Shown here: positions 12,668-23,500 of the stretch, in pieces
Layout of the letters: each line of letters opens with the position of its first letter
Numbering within the stretch: position 1 is the stretch's first letter
Assembly (NCBI GenBank): GCA_943736015.1
Contig: OX031059.1
Location: 49,239,159 to 49,303,158 of the forward strand
Reading direction: 5' to 3'
Length of the DNA stretch: 64,000 bases
Source of the DNA: Tridacna crocea
Taxonomy: Eukaryota > Mollusca > Bivalvia > Cardiida > Cardiidae
Program-made: the position numbers and the translations under genes
Notes under the pieces: generated by a model
Database searches by the model: none
What the model was told of the DNA's origin: nothing
The model's input: only the letters and a program-made list of their open reading frames with translations

Positions 12668-12964
12668 ATGCCTTCCATGGAAGAAAAGAAGTTGCACCTA
12701 ACTATCCCTTTTGGATATGATTTGCTATATCAAAGAAAGACAATTGGTAAGGATTTCTATCCTGGCGTATTTGTTGACTCAAAAGAACATTATCAAACCA
12801 TTTTGTTTTTGATTGCCTATGACCCCACTGATGCAGAGTTACACTTAACTCAAAACTCTAACATTTCTCATCAGATTGCAAATAGTGTCCAGACTGGTAA
12901 GATGAAAAAAAAAAAACTTCTTTATGCCTGTGATGGGGACCACAATCTTGATTCAAAAACATGA
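12668..12964 (+). other. Unidentified ORF in the core of the 9-kb element
   Basis: A 98-codon open frame from ATG at 12668 with mixed composition and an AAAAAAAAAA-coded lysine run near its end. I recognise no domain. It lies between a tandem-repeat relic and AT-rich sequence inside the fold-back element, so it could be a relic of that element's own gene, captured host sequence, or chance. Confidence 0.15.
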
Positions 12965-14029
12965 TAATGACTTGTTAAAGTTTAAAAGAAAGTTAACAAG
13001 ATCTATAGAGATGTAATCTATTAGTCAATAAACTAGCTGATAAGGGGGAAAAGGTGTAGAGTATTCTAAAAATAGAACACTCCACTGCATATTTTGCTCG
13101 AGTTGCCGACATGAGGAAGGCAAAAGATCGTCTTCAAGATTTTTCTAATCCTTCACTTTACCATTATAATTCATTTAAAATATGTTTGGAAAAAATATCT
13201 CCAGCTGTAGGAAGTGGTAATTCAAGTTTATTTTATGACTATTCATGTTTTGAGAATCAGTAATGATCGATAGTGTGACGTCATTTAAACAAATATGCAG
13301 ACGCTTTACTCGTGGGAAAAAAAACTGTGATTTTCTAGGATAAAGGGGTGGATTTAGCGAGTTAGTAACAGGTAAGGATCATAACACTCTGCTGTCTTGT
13401 CCAAATTGATAAAGTTAATTAGTGATAACCTGTCATCCTTTGTCTTAGATTGCGGATATTTCATGAATATAGGCCTGGTCGGGACTGTTTGTTAGGCGAA
13501 GTTTTTTCGCTGTGAAAGCTTGATGATGCAAATTTGAGTCATTGAAGACGACTTTTTCACCCTGTACCATACTTCCTCAAGTTCCTGCTTCAGTCTTTCT
13601 CCACTTATCTCGTGAGTTGAGATAAAAATGTCAATAAAAAATCCTTTCGACACTTATTTTCACCAGTTAAAGAAAACTACAACTGGCGAAAATGGCGATA
13701 AGCAGCGTGGCTCCCGCTGCTGCATGTTATTGATCTTCGTATTGGAAGGTTATATAGGAGACAAAACAGGTACCAGTTTAAAAGTTTGGGTTGACGTTCG
13801 CTTTAAATACAGATTTTTTTTTGACGAAACGAATAATGGTTAGGGTCGGCGGAAAAAATTTTAAAAAATCTTTTAGAACCTTCTTATATTTTTTTTCTGG
13901 TTTTGGGAAAATTGAAGTCGGCGGGTTTGTAAATCAACTAATAAAAAAATTCTCGCCTTACATTAACAAACTATTAAATCAACTTTTTGGAATTAAATCC
14001 AGTCTTCCTATAACCATTAGAATAGTATA
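12965..14029. other. Core of the 9-kb element, right part
   Basis: Contains a CRE-type TGACGTCA at 13276-13283, a good splice-donor-like AACAGGTAAGG at 13367-13377, and a 71-codon ORF from 13628 with no recognisable domain. The 13840-14010 part is T/A-rich and weakly inverted relative to 11000-11200. The donor downstream of the CRE could belong to a 5' noncoding exon of IFT52 or of an element gene; the sequence does not decide. Confidence 0.3.
13276..13283. promoter_or_regulatory. CRE-type site TGACGTCA
   Basis: A perfect CREB/ATF palindrome about 95 bases before a consensus splice donor (GTAAGG at 13372). That spacing would suit a promoter with a short noncoding first exon, but no transcript evidence is available. 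Confidence 0.25.
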
Positions 14030-15268
14030 ATTCATAAATGTGAATTACCGAATTAAACAGTTAAGGGCCAGAAAAAGCCTAATAATACAATTTTTATAAG
14101 TTTAATTCATATATTACTTAATAAATAAGTGTTTTGAATGCATAATTCAGTATCACTATGTGTAATTGGGTGTAATTCGGTATAATTCGGTAAATCAGGT
14201 GTAACATGGGGTGATACCAATCATAGTATATAGTGTAATTCGGTAATGTGAATTACCGAATTAAACAGTTAAGGGCCAGAAAAAGCCTAATAATATAATT
14301 TTAATAAGTTTTAGTCATATATTACTTAATAAATAAGTGTTTTGAATGTATAATTCGGTATCAGTGTTTTGAATGTATAATTCGGTATCACTATGTGTAA
14401 TTCGGTAAATCCGGTGAAACATAGTGTGTTACCAATCATAGTATATAGTGTAATTCGGTAATGTGAATTACCGAATTAAACAGTTAAGGGCCAGAAAAAT
14501 CTTAATAATATAATTTTTATAAGTTTGATTCATATATTACTTAATAAATAAGTGTTTTGAATGTATAATTTGGTATCACTATGTGTAATTCGGTATAATT
14601 CGGTAAATCCGGTGAAACATAGTGTGATACCAATCATAGTCTATAGTGTAATTCATAAATGTGAATTACCGAATTAAACAGTTAAGGGCCAGAAAAAGCC
14701 TAATAATACAATTTTTATAAGTTTAATTCATATATTACTTAATAAATAAGTGTTTTGAATGCATAATTCAGTATCACTATGTGTAATTGGGTGTAATTCG
14801 GTATAATTCGGTAAATCAGGTGTAACATGGGGTGATACCAATCATAGTATATAGTGTAATTCGGTAATGTGAATTACCGAATTAAACAGTTAAGGGCCAG
14901 AAAAAGCCTAATAATATAATTTTAATAAGTTTTATTCATATATTACTTAATAAATAAGTGTTTTGAATGTATAATTCGGTATCAGTGTTTTGAATGTATA
15001 ATTTGGTATCACTATGTGTAATTCGGTAAATCCGGTGAAACATAGTGTGATACCAATCATAGTATATAGTGTAATTCGGTAATGTGAATTACCGAATTAA
15101 ACAGTTAAGGGCCAGAAAAATCTTAATAGGTCAATTTTTATAAGTTTAATTCATATATTACTTAATAAATAAGTGTTTTGAATGTATAACTCGGTATCAC
15201 TATGTGTAATTCGGTGTAATTCGGTATAATGCGGTAAATCAGGTGTAATTCGGTATTTCCATGCACCC
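14030..15268. repeat. Right tandem TIR array with 622-bp higher-order repeat
   Basis: Six units of about 200-216 bp, each starting GTGAATTACCGAATTAAACAG, near 14039, 14247, 14463, 14661, 14869 and 15084. The first unit and the fourth (with the preceding ATTCATAAAT) are almost identical, including the rarer words ATAATTCAG, GTGTAATTGGG and ACATGGGGTG. This gives a higher-order repeat of about 622 bp made of three units. Confidence 0.85.
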
Positions 15269-15414
15269 AAATAAATGAGACTGAAAATTTGAAATTTGGT
15301 TTTGGAAGGTTAAAAAAATTGTGGGAAAAGTAGAAACTGCTGGTTACCACATTGTTTTCAAAAAGCTTCTTTCTTAGGGTCGTTAAAAGTCGAGATTTTG
15401 TGGTAAAGAGTTAA
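15269..15414 (-). mobile_element. Right part of the split hairpin MITE
   Basis: Resumes with AAATAAATGAGACTGAAAATTTG, continues through a partly deleted central hairpin (CTGGTTACCAC), and ends GTGGTAAAGAGTTAA. Together with 6216-6286 it makes one copy interrupted by the 9-kb element. Confidence 0.85.
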
Positions 15415-15536
15415 AGAAAATAGCATGACTGGAATGGGATTTGAATCAAAAGCCCCTGGATAATGAAAAAGTACTCTCAGTCGTTAGAAATACCAAACAT
15501 CACCACTGTTCAAGTTGTAAAGTTTATGGTACAAAG

Positions 15537-16004
15537 GGGTGACAGATGTTTCGGTAACACACGAGTTCGGTAACATAGACTTATGGAGTAAATCGATCGG
15601 GTGTTTCGGTAACAAAGCAATTGTATTTATGTTATTTGACGTCCTTTACACCTAATGTATGGCTTTGTTTTGTTCACACCTTTTACTTTTACACGTTTCA
15701 CCCATTGATAGATAGGTTCCAACCTTTTATTTTTTTCATTCTCTACCCTTTTTCGCTTAATAAGCATTTCCACATGGTCAATACAAACAGCATGAAATGG
15801 GGTACATAACAAAAATATTATTTATGAAACATAATGGAAATTACGAATTAAGGTTTGAAATAACGAAGGTTTGATAAAAATACAGCCATGCGTTGGGTGT
15901 AAAGAATGTCACATATATAATTGCTTTGTTACCGAAACATCCAATTGATTTACACTAAAAGTCTATGTTACCAAACTCGTCTGTTACCGAAACATGCGTA
16001 AATC
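15537..16004. mobile_element. 468-bp fold-back element, 8-bp target duplication
   Basis: GTACAAAG lies on both sides (15529-15536, 16005-16012). The TIRs are about 110 bp, with repeated TTTCGGTAAC words at both ends and TAACAAAGCAATT inside. The outermost nine bases, GGGTGACAG and (reverse complement) GATTTACGC, match poorly, and the strong repeat starts at ATGTTTCGG. This is the same pattern as the 6350-9718 element. No transposase; the two opposed ORFs in the middle are mirror images of low information. Confidence 0.75.
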
Positions 16005-16012
16005 GTACAAAG

Positions 16013-16165
16013 TCAGTTCCACAACAAGACAATTTCCTGATACAAGTTTTCGAGACAGTTCCCTTACATTTTGAAAGATAGTTCCATGACACTTTAGAAG
16101 GCAGTTCCCTGATACTTTTATGCTATATAACCTTTTTATTGACAGTTTTGATTTAAATAAAAAAC
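16013..16165 (+). repeat. Short degenerate CAGTTCC tandem repeat
   Basis: CAGTTCC/TAGTTCC recurs about every 30 bases (16013, 16050, 16080, 16102) followed by (A/C)TGA or ACA words. Four loose units. Confidence 0.4.
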
Positions 16166-16381
16166 ATGACATATCTGTGGATTAATCATGTGCTGATAGG
16201 ATTTTTTGCACCTTGTGAAGAAGAGTTATATAAATATTGTCAGTACTTGTTCCCTCATGGGTGAATTCACAATGACTAAAGATTGAAAAAAAAGAGACTG
16301 TTTTCCAGTAGGAAAGTTATTAGGAGAAAATGTTTCGAGATTATTTGAAGTAAATTCTTAAATTCCTTTGATTACTTGAAA

Positions 16382-16607
16382 TTAACCCATTACCAAACGA
16401 CAATATTTTAGACTGGACCAAATTGAAAGCATTTGCAGACGACAAAATAAAAGTGACTGAAAATTTGAAATTGTTTTGTGAAGGGTAGAAAACATTGTGG
16501 GAAAGGAGAAATGCTGGTTACCAGCATTTTCTCCTGTTCCCACAATGTTTTCTAAAGGCTTCTTTCTTAGGGGCGTCAAAAGTAGGGATTGTATGGTAAT
16601 GAGTTAA
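16382..16607 (-). mobile_element. Hairpin MITE copy
   Basis: TTAACCCATTACCAAACGAC at the left and GGTAATGAGTTAA at the right. The central hairpin is CTGGTTACCAG with slightly unequal stem arms (GGGAAAGGAG against CTCCTGTTCCC). Confidence 0.85.
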
Positions 16608-16708
16608 GTTATGTGTATTCCCCTATGTTATAGAAATAAATTAAAGAAAGCTAGCAGGAGACCTATTTATACATGTATGTGTTACACTCTGTCCATAATC
16701 CTAATATT

Positions 16709-16944
16709 TTAACCCTTTACCAAACGGCAAAATTTTAGACTAGTCCAAATTGAAAGCATTTGCAGACGACAAAATAAATGTGACTCAAAACTCAAAAGCT
16801 AAAATTTGTTTTGGAAAGGGTAGAAAACAATGTGGGAAATGGAGAAAATGCTGGTTACCAGCGTTTTCTCCATTTCCTACAATGTTTCCAAAGGCTATTT
16901 TTTCAACGGTTGATAAAAGTCGGGATTGTGTGGGAATGGGTTAA
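16709..16944 (-). mobile_element. Hairpin MITE copy
   Basis: TTAACCCTTTACCAAACGGC to GGGAATGGGTTAA. This copy carries an ACTCAAAACTC variation in the inner arm and CTCCATTTCC in the hairpin. Confidence 0.85.
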
Positions 16945-17393
16945 ATACACATATGAACCATTTAGGAAAAAGGAGTGCTTGTATTTCAATATTGTTTGGT
17001 ATTTAGGAAAGAAAGGCTGTCAACCTGTTCCTTCAAACAAAGTGTAGTATATAGACAGGGGTTTGGAAATATTGAAATTTTCTACTTGTCCATGGACAGG
17101 TAAATCTAGAAATCCACTTGTCTGTCAGATAAGCTTACTTGTCCAAAACCAAACAATTTTAAAGGGCACAAAAAGACCCAACAGAATGTACCATAGTTTT
17201 TGGATAATGATGTTCTTTTTATCATTTAAACTTGCTTTGTTTAGGTTTTTAAAAATAATGATGAAAATTAATCAAGTGTACCTTTACAAACTCCACCCAA
17301 AGATTAGACAGGCTGGTTTGAAGGTTTTGAAGTCATGATTTTTTTGTTAAAAATTCTGTCTATTTTATATTTTCAAATTTATTGCTACAGGGA

Positions 17394-17515
17394 ATGGAAG
17401 ATAAAGGAGCAAGGAACGTGATTCTTTTCAATGCCACAAAAAAGGAGCTGTTTACACCAAGTAATGGCTTTAAGACATTGAACAGAAAGCTGAGATCTAC
17501 TTGGAAAATCAACAT
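17394..17515 (+). CDS. IFT52: IFT52 coding exon 1
   Basis: Start ATG three bases after the acceptor TTGCTACAG. Encodes the N-terminal 40 residues, with ILFNATKKELF and LRSTWKI. The donor GTCAGT is non-optimal but is the one that keeps frame and family length with the next exon. Ends two bases into a codon. Confidence 0.9.
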
Positions 17516-20500
17516 GTCAGTATCAAGATCTCTTTATATAAATAGACAAAGATATAAGTAGGAGTTTAAGTTGGGGTATCTCGCACTAGAATTAAAGTTG
17601 CCTTTAAATCTTGTTTCAAGACTTTATTTTTCAACAATTATGTGTATAGTGACTAGTTCTTTGACATACTGTAACACATTTTTCAGACCCATTGTCAGTG
17701 TCAGCTTATTACTTCAAGGGTACACACTTACCCCCTGAGCTGTAAATCTGGGACCAGGGTGTAAGATTTCATACTTTAGGGTATAACAATAATGGTTTTC
17801 AGGCTCAGCTAGAGTAAAAGCAATCAGTATTGATTATTTTCAGCACATAAGTCTGATATATTTAGATATCTGTGGAAATTTAATTTAAAGCCATGTAAAA
17901 GCTGAAAAGACGGCCTGATATGACTCCGATGATAATATATCAAAAGGGATATTTTGTTGTGTCATGAATTTCCGTGTTTTTTACACCAAGGATTTTTTCA
18001 TGATATGAAAATAATCTTTCAAGAAGTGTAGTAAGTAAATAAAAATTCTGTCATTTTACACAAGCAGATACGGCTTTTTTTTAGCTCACCTGAGCACAGA
18101 GTGCTCATGGTGAGCTATTGTGATCGTGCTGTGTCCGGCGTCCGTCATGCGTTGTCCATCGTCAACTTTTTACCTTGTGTACGCTCTAGAGGCCACAGTT
18201 TTGGTCGGATACTCATGAAAGTTGGTCAGGATGTTTGTCTTGATGAAATCTCGGACGAGTTCGAAAATGGGTCATGTGGGGTCAAAAACTAGGTCACTAG
18301 GTCAAATCTTAGAAAAACCTTGTGTACGCTCTAGAGGCCACATTTTCAGTCGGATACTCATGAAAGTTGGTCTGGATGATATCTCGGACGAGTTCGAAAA
18401 TGGGTCACGTGGGGTCAAAAACTAGGTCACAAGGTCAAATCTTAGAAAAACCTTGTGTATGCTCTAGAGGCCACATTTTCAGTCGGATACTCATGAAAGT
18501 TGGTCAGGATGTTTGTCTGGATGATATCTCGGACGATTTCGAAAATGGGTCACGTGGGGTCAAAAACTAGGTCACCAGGTCTAATCTTAGAAAAACCTTG
18601 TGTACGCTCTAGAGGCCACGTTTTCATTCGGATACTCATGAAAGTTAGTCAGGATGTTTGTCTGGATGATATCTCAGACGAGTTCGAAAATTGGTCATGT
18701 GGGGTCAAAAACTAGGTCACCAGGTCAAATCTTAGGAAAACCTTGTGTACGCTCTAGAGGCCACATTTTCAGTCGAATACCCATGAAAGTTGGTCAGGAT
18801 GTTTGTCTGGATGATATCTAGGGCGAGTTCGAAAATGGGTCACATGGGGTCAAAACCTAGGTCACAAGGTCAAATCTTAGAAAAACCTTGTGTGGGCTCT
18901 AGAGGCCACATTTTCAGTCGGATACTCATGAAAGTTGGTCAGTATGTTTGTCTGGATAATATCTCGGACGAGTTCGAAAATGGGTCACGTGGGGTCAAAA
19001 ACTAGGTCACCAGGTCAAATCTTAGAAAAACCTTGTGTACGCTCTAGAGGCCACATTTTCAGTCGGATACTCATGAAAGTTGGTCAGGATTTTTGTCTGG
19101 ATGATATCTCGGACGAGTTCAAAAATGGGTCACGTGGGGTCAAAAAACTAGGTGACTAGGTCAAATCTTAGAAAAACCTTTTGTAGGCTCTAGAGGCCAC
19201 ATTTTCAGTCGGATACTCATGAAAGTTCGTCAGGATGTTTGTCTGGATAATATCTTGGATGAGTTTGAAAATGGGTCATGTGGGGTCAACAACTAGGTCA
19301 CTAGGTCAAATCTTAGAAAAACCTTCTGTACGCTCTAGAGGCCACATTTTCAGTTGGATACTCATGAAAGTTGGTTAGGATGTTTGCTTGGATGATATCT
19401 CGGACAAGATCGAAAATGGGTCATGTGGGGTCAAAAACTAGGTCACTAGGTCAAATGTTAGATAAACCTTTTGTAGGCTCTAGAGGCCACATTTTCAGTC
19501 CGAAACTCTTGTAAGTTGGTCAGAATGTTTGTCTTGATGATATCTCAGACAGGTTTGAAAATGGGTCATTGGGGGATAAAAACTAGGTCACCAGGTCAAA
19601 TCTTAGAAAAACCTTGTATATGCTCTGGATGCCACATTTTCAGTCCAACACTATTGAAAATTAGTCAGAATGTTTGCCTTTATAATATCTTGGATGAGTT
19701 TGAAAATGGGTCATGTTGGGTCAAGAACTGGGACAATAGTTCAAATGTTATAAACACCTTTTGTATGCTCTGGAGGACACATTTTCAGTCTGATACTCCT
19801 AAAACTTGTTCATAATATTTGTCCTGGTGATACTTGAATGAGTTTGAAAATGGGTCATGTGGAGTCAAAAACTAGGTCAATGGGTCAAATATTAGAAAAA
19901 CCTTGTGTACACTCTAGAGGCTACATTTTCTGCCTGATACTCTTCAGACTTGGTCAGAATGTTTGTTTTGGTGATGTCTCAAAAGAGTTTGATAATGGGT
20001 AATTGTCAGGTCCAAAACTAGGTCACTTGATGAAATCTTAGAAAAACCGTTTGTACACTGTAGAGGCCACATTTTCAGTCCAATACTAATGAAACTTGGC
20101 CAGAATGTTTGTCTTATTGATATCTCAAAAGTGTTTGATGATGGGTAATGTTTGATAAAAAACTAGGTCACTGGGAAACTAGATGGTGCATGTTTGGTCA
20201 ATAAACTCAGGTGAGCGATTTTAGGGCCATCATGGCCCTCTTGTTATGCTTTTTTCTTAAGTGAGGTCTTGCGTGCAACCAAAATTTGTTCCATGAATTT
20301 CAATTCTAAAACATAATTTACGCAATGATTTGCGTGAGTGAGAATACTGCATCGTTATATCCGTACCTTTATATGATGTTAATTAAAGTTGTCTACAATT
20401 TGGCTTCTAAAATACTATCTTTTGTCAATTATAATCTATTTTCTAAATTCTTATCATATTTTTTTTGTAAGATGGATGTCTTAAAGGTGGGTACTTAGAA

Positions 20501-23500
20501 TTTTTAAATCACACCAAATCAAAAAATATATATATCACTGAACTTTATATGAAAAAAACAATACAAATCATCAATAATTAAGAATCATAAAATTACCAAA
20601 AAAATTTTTTTTATGGTATTCCCTTAACTCTTTACCACACAATCCCTACTTTTGACATCCCAGAAAAAGAAGCCTTTAGAAAACATTGTAGGAAAACGAG
20701 AAAATGCTGGTAACCAGCATTTTCTCCTTTTCCCACAATGTTTTCTACCCTTCACAAAACAAATTTCAAATTTTCAGTCACTTTTATTTTGTCGTCTGCA
20801 AATGCTTTCAATTTGGATAAACCTAAAATTTTGATATGTGGTAATGAGTTAAAAGGCTACGTAGCCTCTTAAGCTATTTTTAGATTTCGCGGCAAAAATA
20901 AAGAAAATGCATTGTGGGAATGTTAAGTGACTGGCACGTGACTAATGACGCTTTAATTCCATTACATAACAAACATGTAATTATTTTTCATAATACCTTC
21001 TTCGGACGCTATGTTTAAAGCTTCGCCTGTGTATTTCCAGTATGTAAATGAGCGAGTTGCTCATGTAAAAATAGAACGTGTTTCCCGTCGATGTTGACCT
21101 TGGGCGCAGTAAATCTCTAATTTCTCGCGTTGTCGCATGGTTTTCGACTATTGGGGTTTTGTGACAGTTATAAGGCTTTGGGAGTATAAGAATGTTACTT
21201 TTGTATTTTTGTAAAATTTTTGTCCCAAATTCTGAAGGGCCACCTTTAACCCTTTCCCACACAGTCTCGAGTTTTAACAACCCTCATGAAAAAAGACTTT
21301 CGAAAACATTGTGGGAAAAGAAGAAAATGCTGGTAGCCAGCATTTTTTCCTATTCTTACAATCGTTTCCAACATTTAAAAAAAATTTAATCACTTTATCT
21401 TTATTCAAATTGTTCTCTACAAATGCTTTCAGTATTGACAAATTTTGTCGTGTGGTAAAGGGTTAATAGATCTAATATTTAACCACATAATACCAAATTT
21501 TACTGACCCTTATCTAAAAGTTACCAACATTTTCTCCTTTGCTCACAATGTTTTCTACCCAATTACAAACAAAATCCATCATTTGGCCCTCTTTTTATTT
21601 GTCATTCGCAAATATTTATAGTTTGGATAGGGCTTTACTTTCTTGTTTGGTAAAAACCTAATGTTAGTAATATTGTTATTATTGTGGCAGAGCCTTTATA
21701 TAAGCTTTTTATTTGATAGAAATAAAGAAGAAATTGCAGATGACAAACTTGCTGGTGTTAGAATATTTGTCCTTGGTGGAAGCAGAGAAAAATTCTCGCA
21801 GGCAGAGGTATGTGCTTTCCTAGTTTTGAGATTGCCAAGCATAACTATGCTGGTAACCAGCATTTTCTGCTTTTCCCACAATGTTTTCTGCTCTTCTAAA
21901 GTCAGGTTTCAATTTTTGAGTCAAGCTTATTTTGTTGTCTTCAATTAACCCTTTCCCAAATGACAAACTTTTAGGCTAGACCAAATTGAAAGGATTTGCA
22001 GACGACAATTCAACTCTTCCTGAAAAGATAATTTCTGTCTATAGTAGGGTAGAAAACATTTTGGGAAAAGGAGAAAATGCTGGATACCAGCATTTTCTCT
22101 TTTTCCCACAATGTTTTCAAAAGGTTACTATTCTAGACCTATTAAAACCAGGGATTGTTTTGGAAAGGGTTAATGCTTTCAATTTGGACAAGTCTAAAAT
22201 TGTGTTGTTTGGTAAAGAGTTAAGCACAATCATTTGTATAAAAGGTACAAATCTTAGGTCTGATCACAAGTTCTGTGCAATCAATTTTGGTATATGCTGC
22301 CTAGAAATGCCATAAATATCACCCATTGCAGAAAACAGATGTATAAATTTTAGAGTTTTTTGTCCTGTTATTTGCAACAAGTATGGTTATATGGTAAAGG
22401 GTTAACCCATTACCACACAATCCCTACTTATGATGCCCCTGAGAAAGAAGCCTTTTGAAAACACTGTGGGAAAAGGAGAAAATGCTGGAAACCAGCATTT
22501 TCTCCTTTTCCCAGTGTTTTCTACCCTTCCCAGAACAAATTTCAATTTTTCAGTCACCTTTATTTTGTTGTCTGCAAATGCTTTCAGTTTGGACCAGTCT
22601 AAAATTTTCTTGTGTGGTAAAGAGTTAAGGGATTAAGTGCATCATACAGGCAAGTTTTCTTTTTCCAACAATATTCCAGGGAAGAGTCTTCTGCAGTCTG
22701 ATTCAATTTTGTTTGTACAGGAAAGGATGAGATTGGTGTTATTTACAGTCAAATATAATTTCCAAATTATTTTTTTTTTTACAGTTTGATGTGATGAAAA
22801 GATACATGGAGAGTGGAGGAAGTATTTTAGTATTGGTTGGCGAAGGTGGAGAGTCCAGATTTGATACAAATATTAACTTCTTTCTTGAAGAGTTTGGGAT
22901 CAGCGTAAATACAGGTGTTGATCTCAGATTTTAATAGTTTTGTTTTCATAGTTCAAAAAATAAGCAGTCTGATCATTGATGAACCCTGTCTAATACTTCT
23001 GAAGACTTTCTGTTTGAAACAGCTTGTATATTCAGTATATATACCAGCGACAGCACAAAAAGGCCCTACACACCCAAAAGCACCAATGAAACAAAGACTG
23101 ACCACAATTTCTCTTATCCTAGTTACAGATAACACCAAAATGTACTTTTGATTTGTACTTGTAATCAAGACATTGCATTCCTTGTGTTTCTTTATATAGA
23201 GGGAAGTATTTTTTATATTTATTAATATATTTTTATTTCAGAATGTCAGATTCCTGTGATATATTTAAATAGGTTATAGACTGTCTATTTTTTTTTCTCT
23301 CCCTCCCCCACTCCTTTTTCCTTTCTTCTGTCTCTCTCACAGAAACTTTGTTAACTCCATTCCTGATGACAAAAGTTTAGCCTTGCCCAAGTGGAAGCAT
23401 TTGAAGACAACAAACTAGATTAACATGAAACATAAAATTTGTGTCATTAGGATTATTTGGGAAAAGGAAAAAATGTTGATTAACAGCATTTTCTTATTTC

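Larger units (their letters stand above)
6287..15268. mobile_element. 9-kb fold-back transposon, 9-bp target duplication
   Basis: The left terminus reads CGGTCCATGGAAATACCG; the right terminus, reverse-complemented, reads GGGTGCATGGAAATACCG. Both continue into AATTACACCTGATTTAC. AAATAAATG flanks both sides (6278-6286, 15269-15277) and lies inside one MITE copy, so removing the element rebuilds a normal MITE. The TIRs are long tandem arrays rich in CCGAATTA (left about 10352-10900, right 14030-15268), a Foldback-like structure. The 8-9-bp duplication suits the P/Foldback or Mutator-like superfamilies, but no transposase is recognisable. About half the length is later insertions. The core, 10900-14030, has only short unidentified ORFs. 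Confidence 0.8.

Noticed and set aside
17063..17338. 91-codon ORF just upstream of IFT52 exon 1
   Set aside because: Read as protein it has scattered CTTGTCC-derived words, looks repeat-derived, and a splice acceptor separates it from the IFT52 start.
18101..19815. Chain of 60-99-codon plus-strand ORFs with repeated MGHVGSKTRS and RSRGHIF words
   Set aside because: They follow the 145-bp tandem unit, shifting frame each copy; the same occurs inverted at 53209-54610.
21643..21948. 101-codon ORF over IFT52 exon 2
   Set aside because: Only 21720-21807 is exon; the rest reads intron and a MITE fragment.
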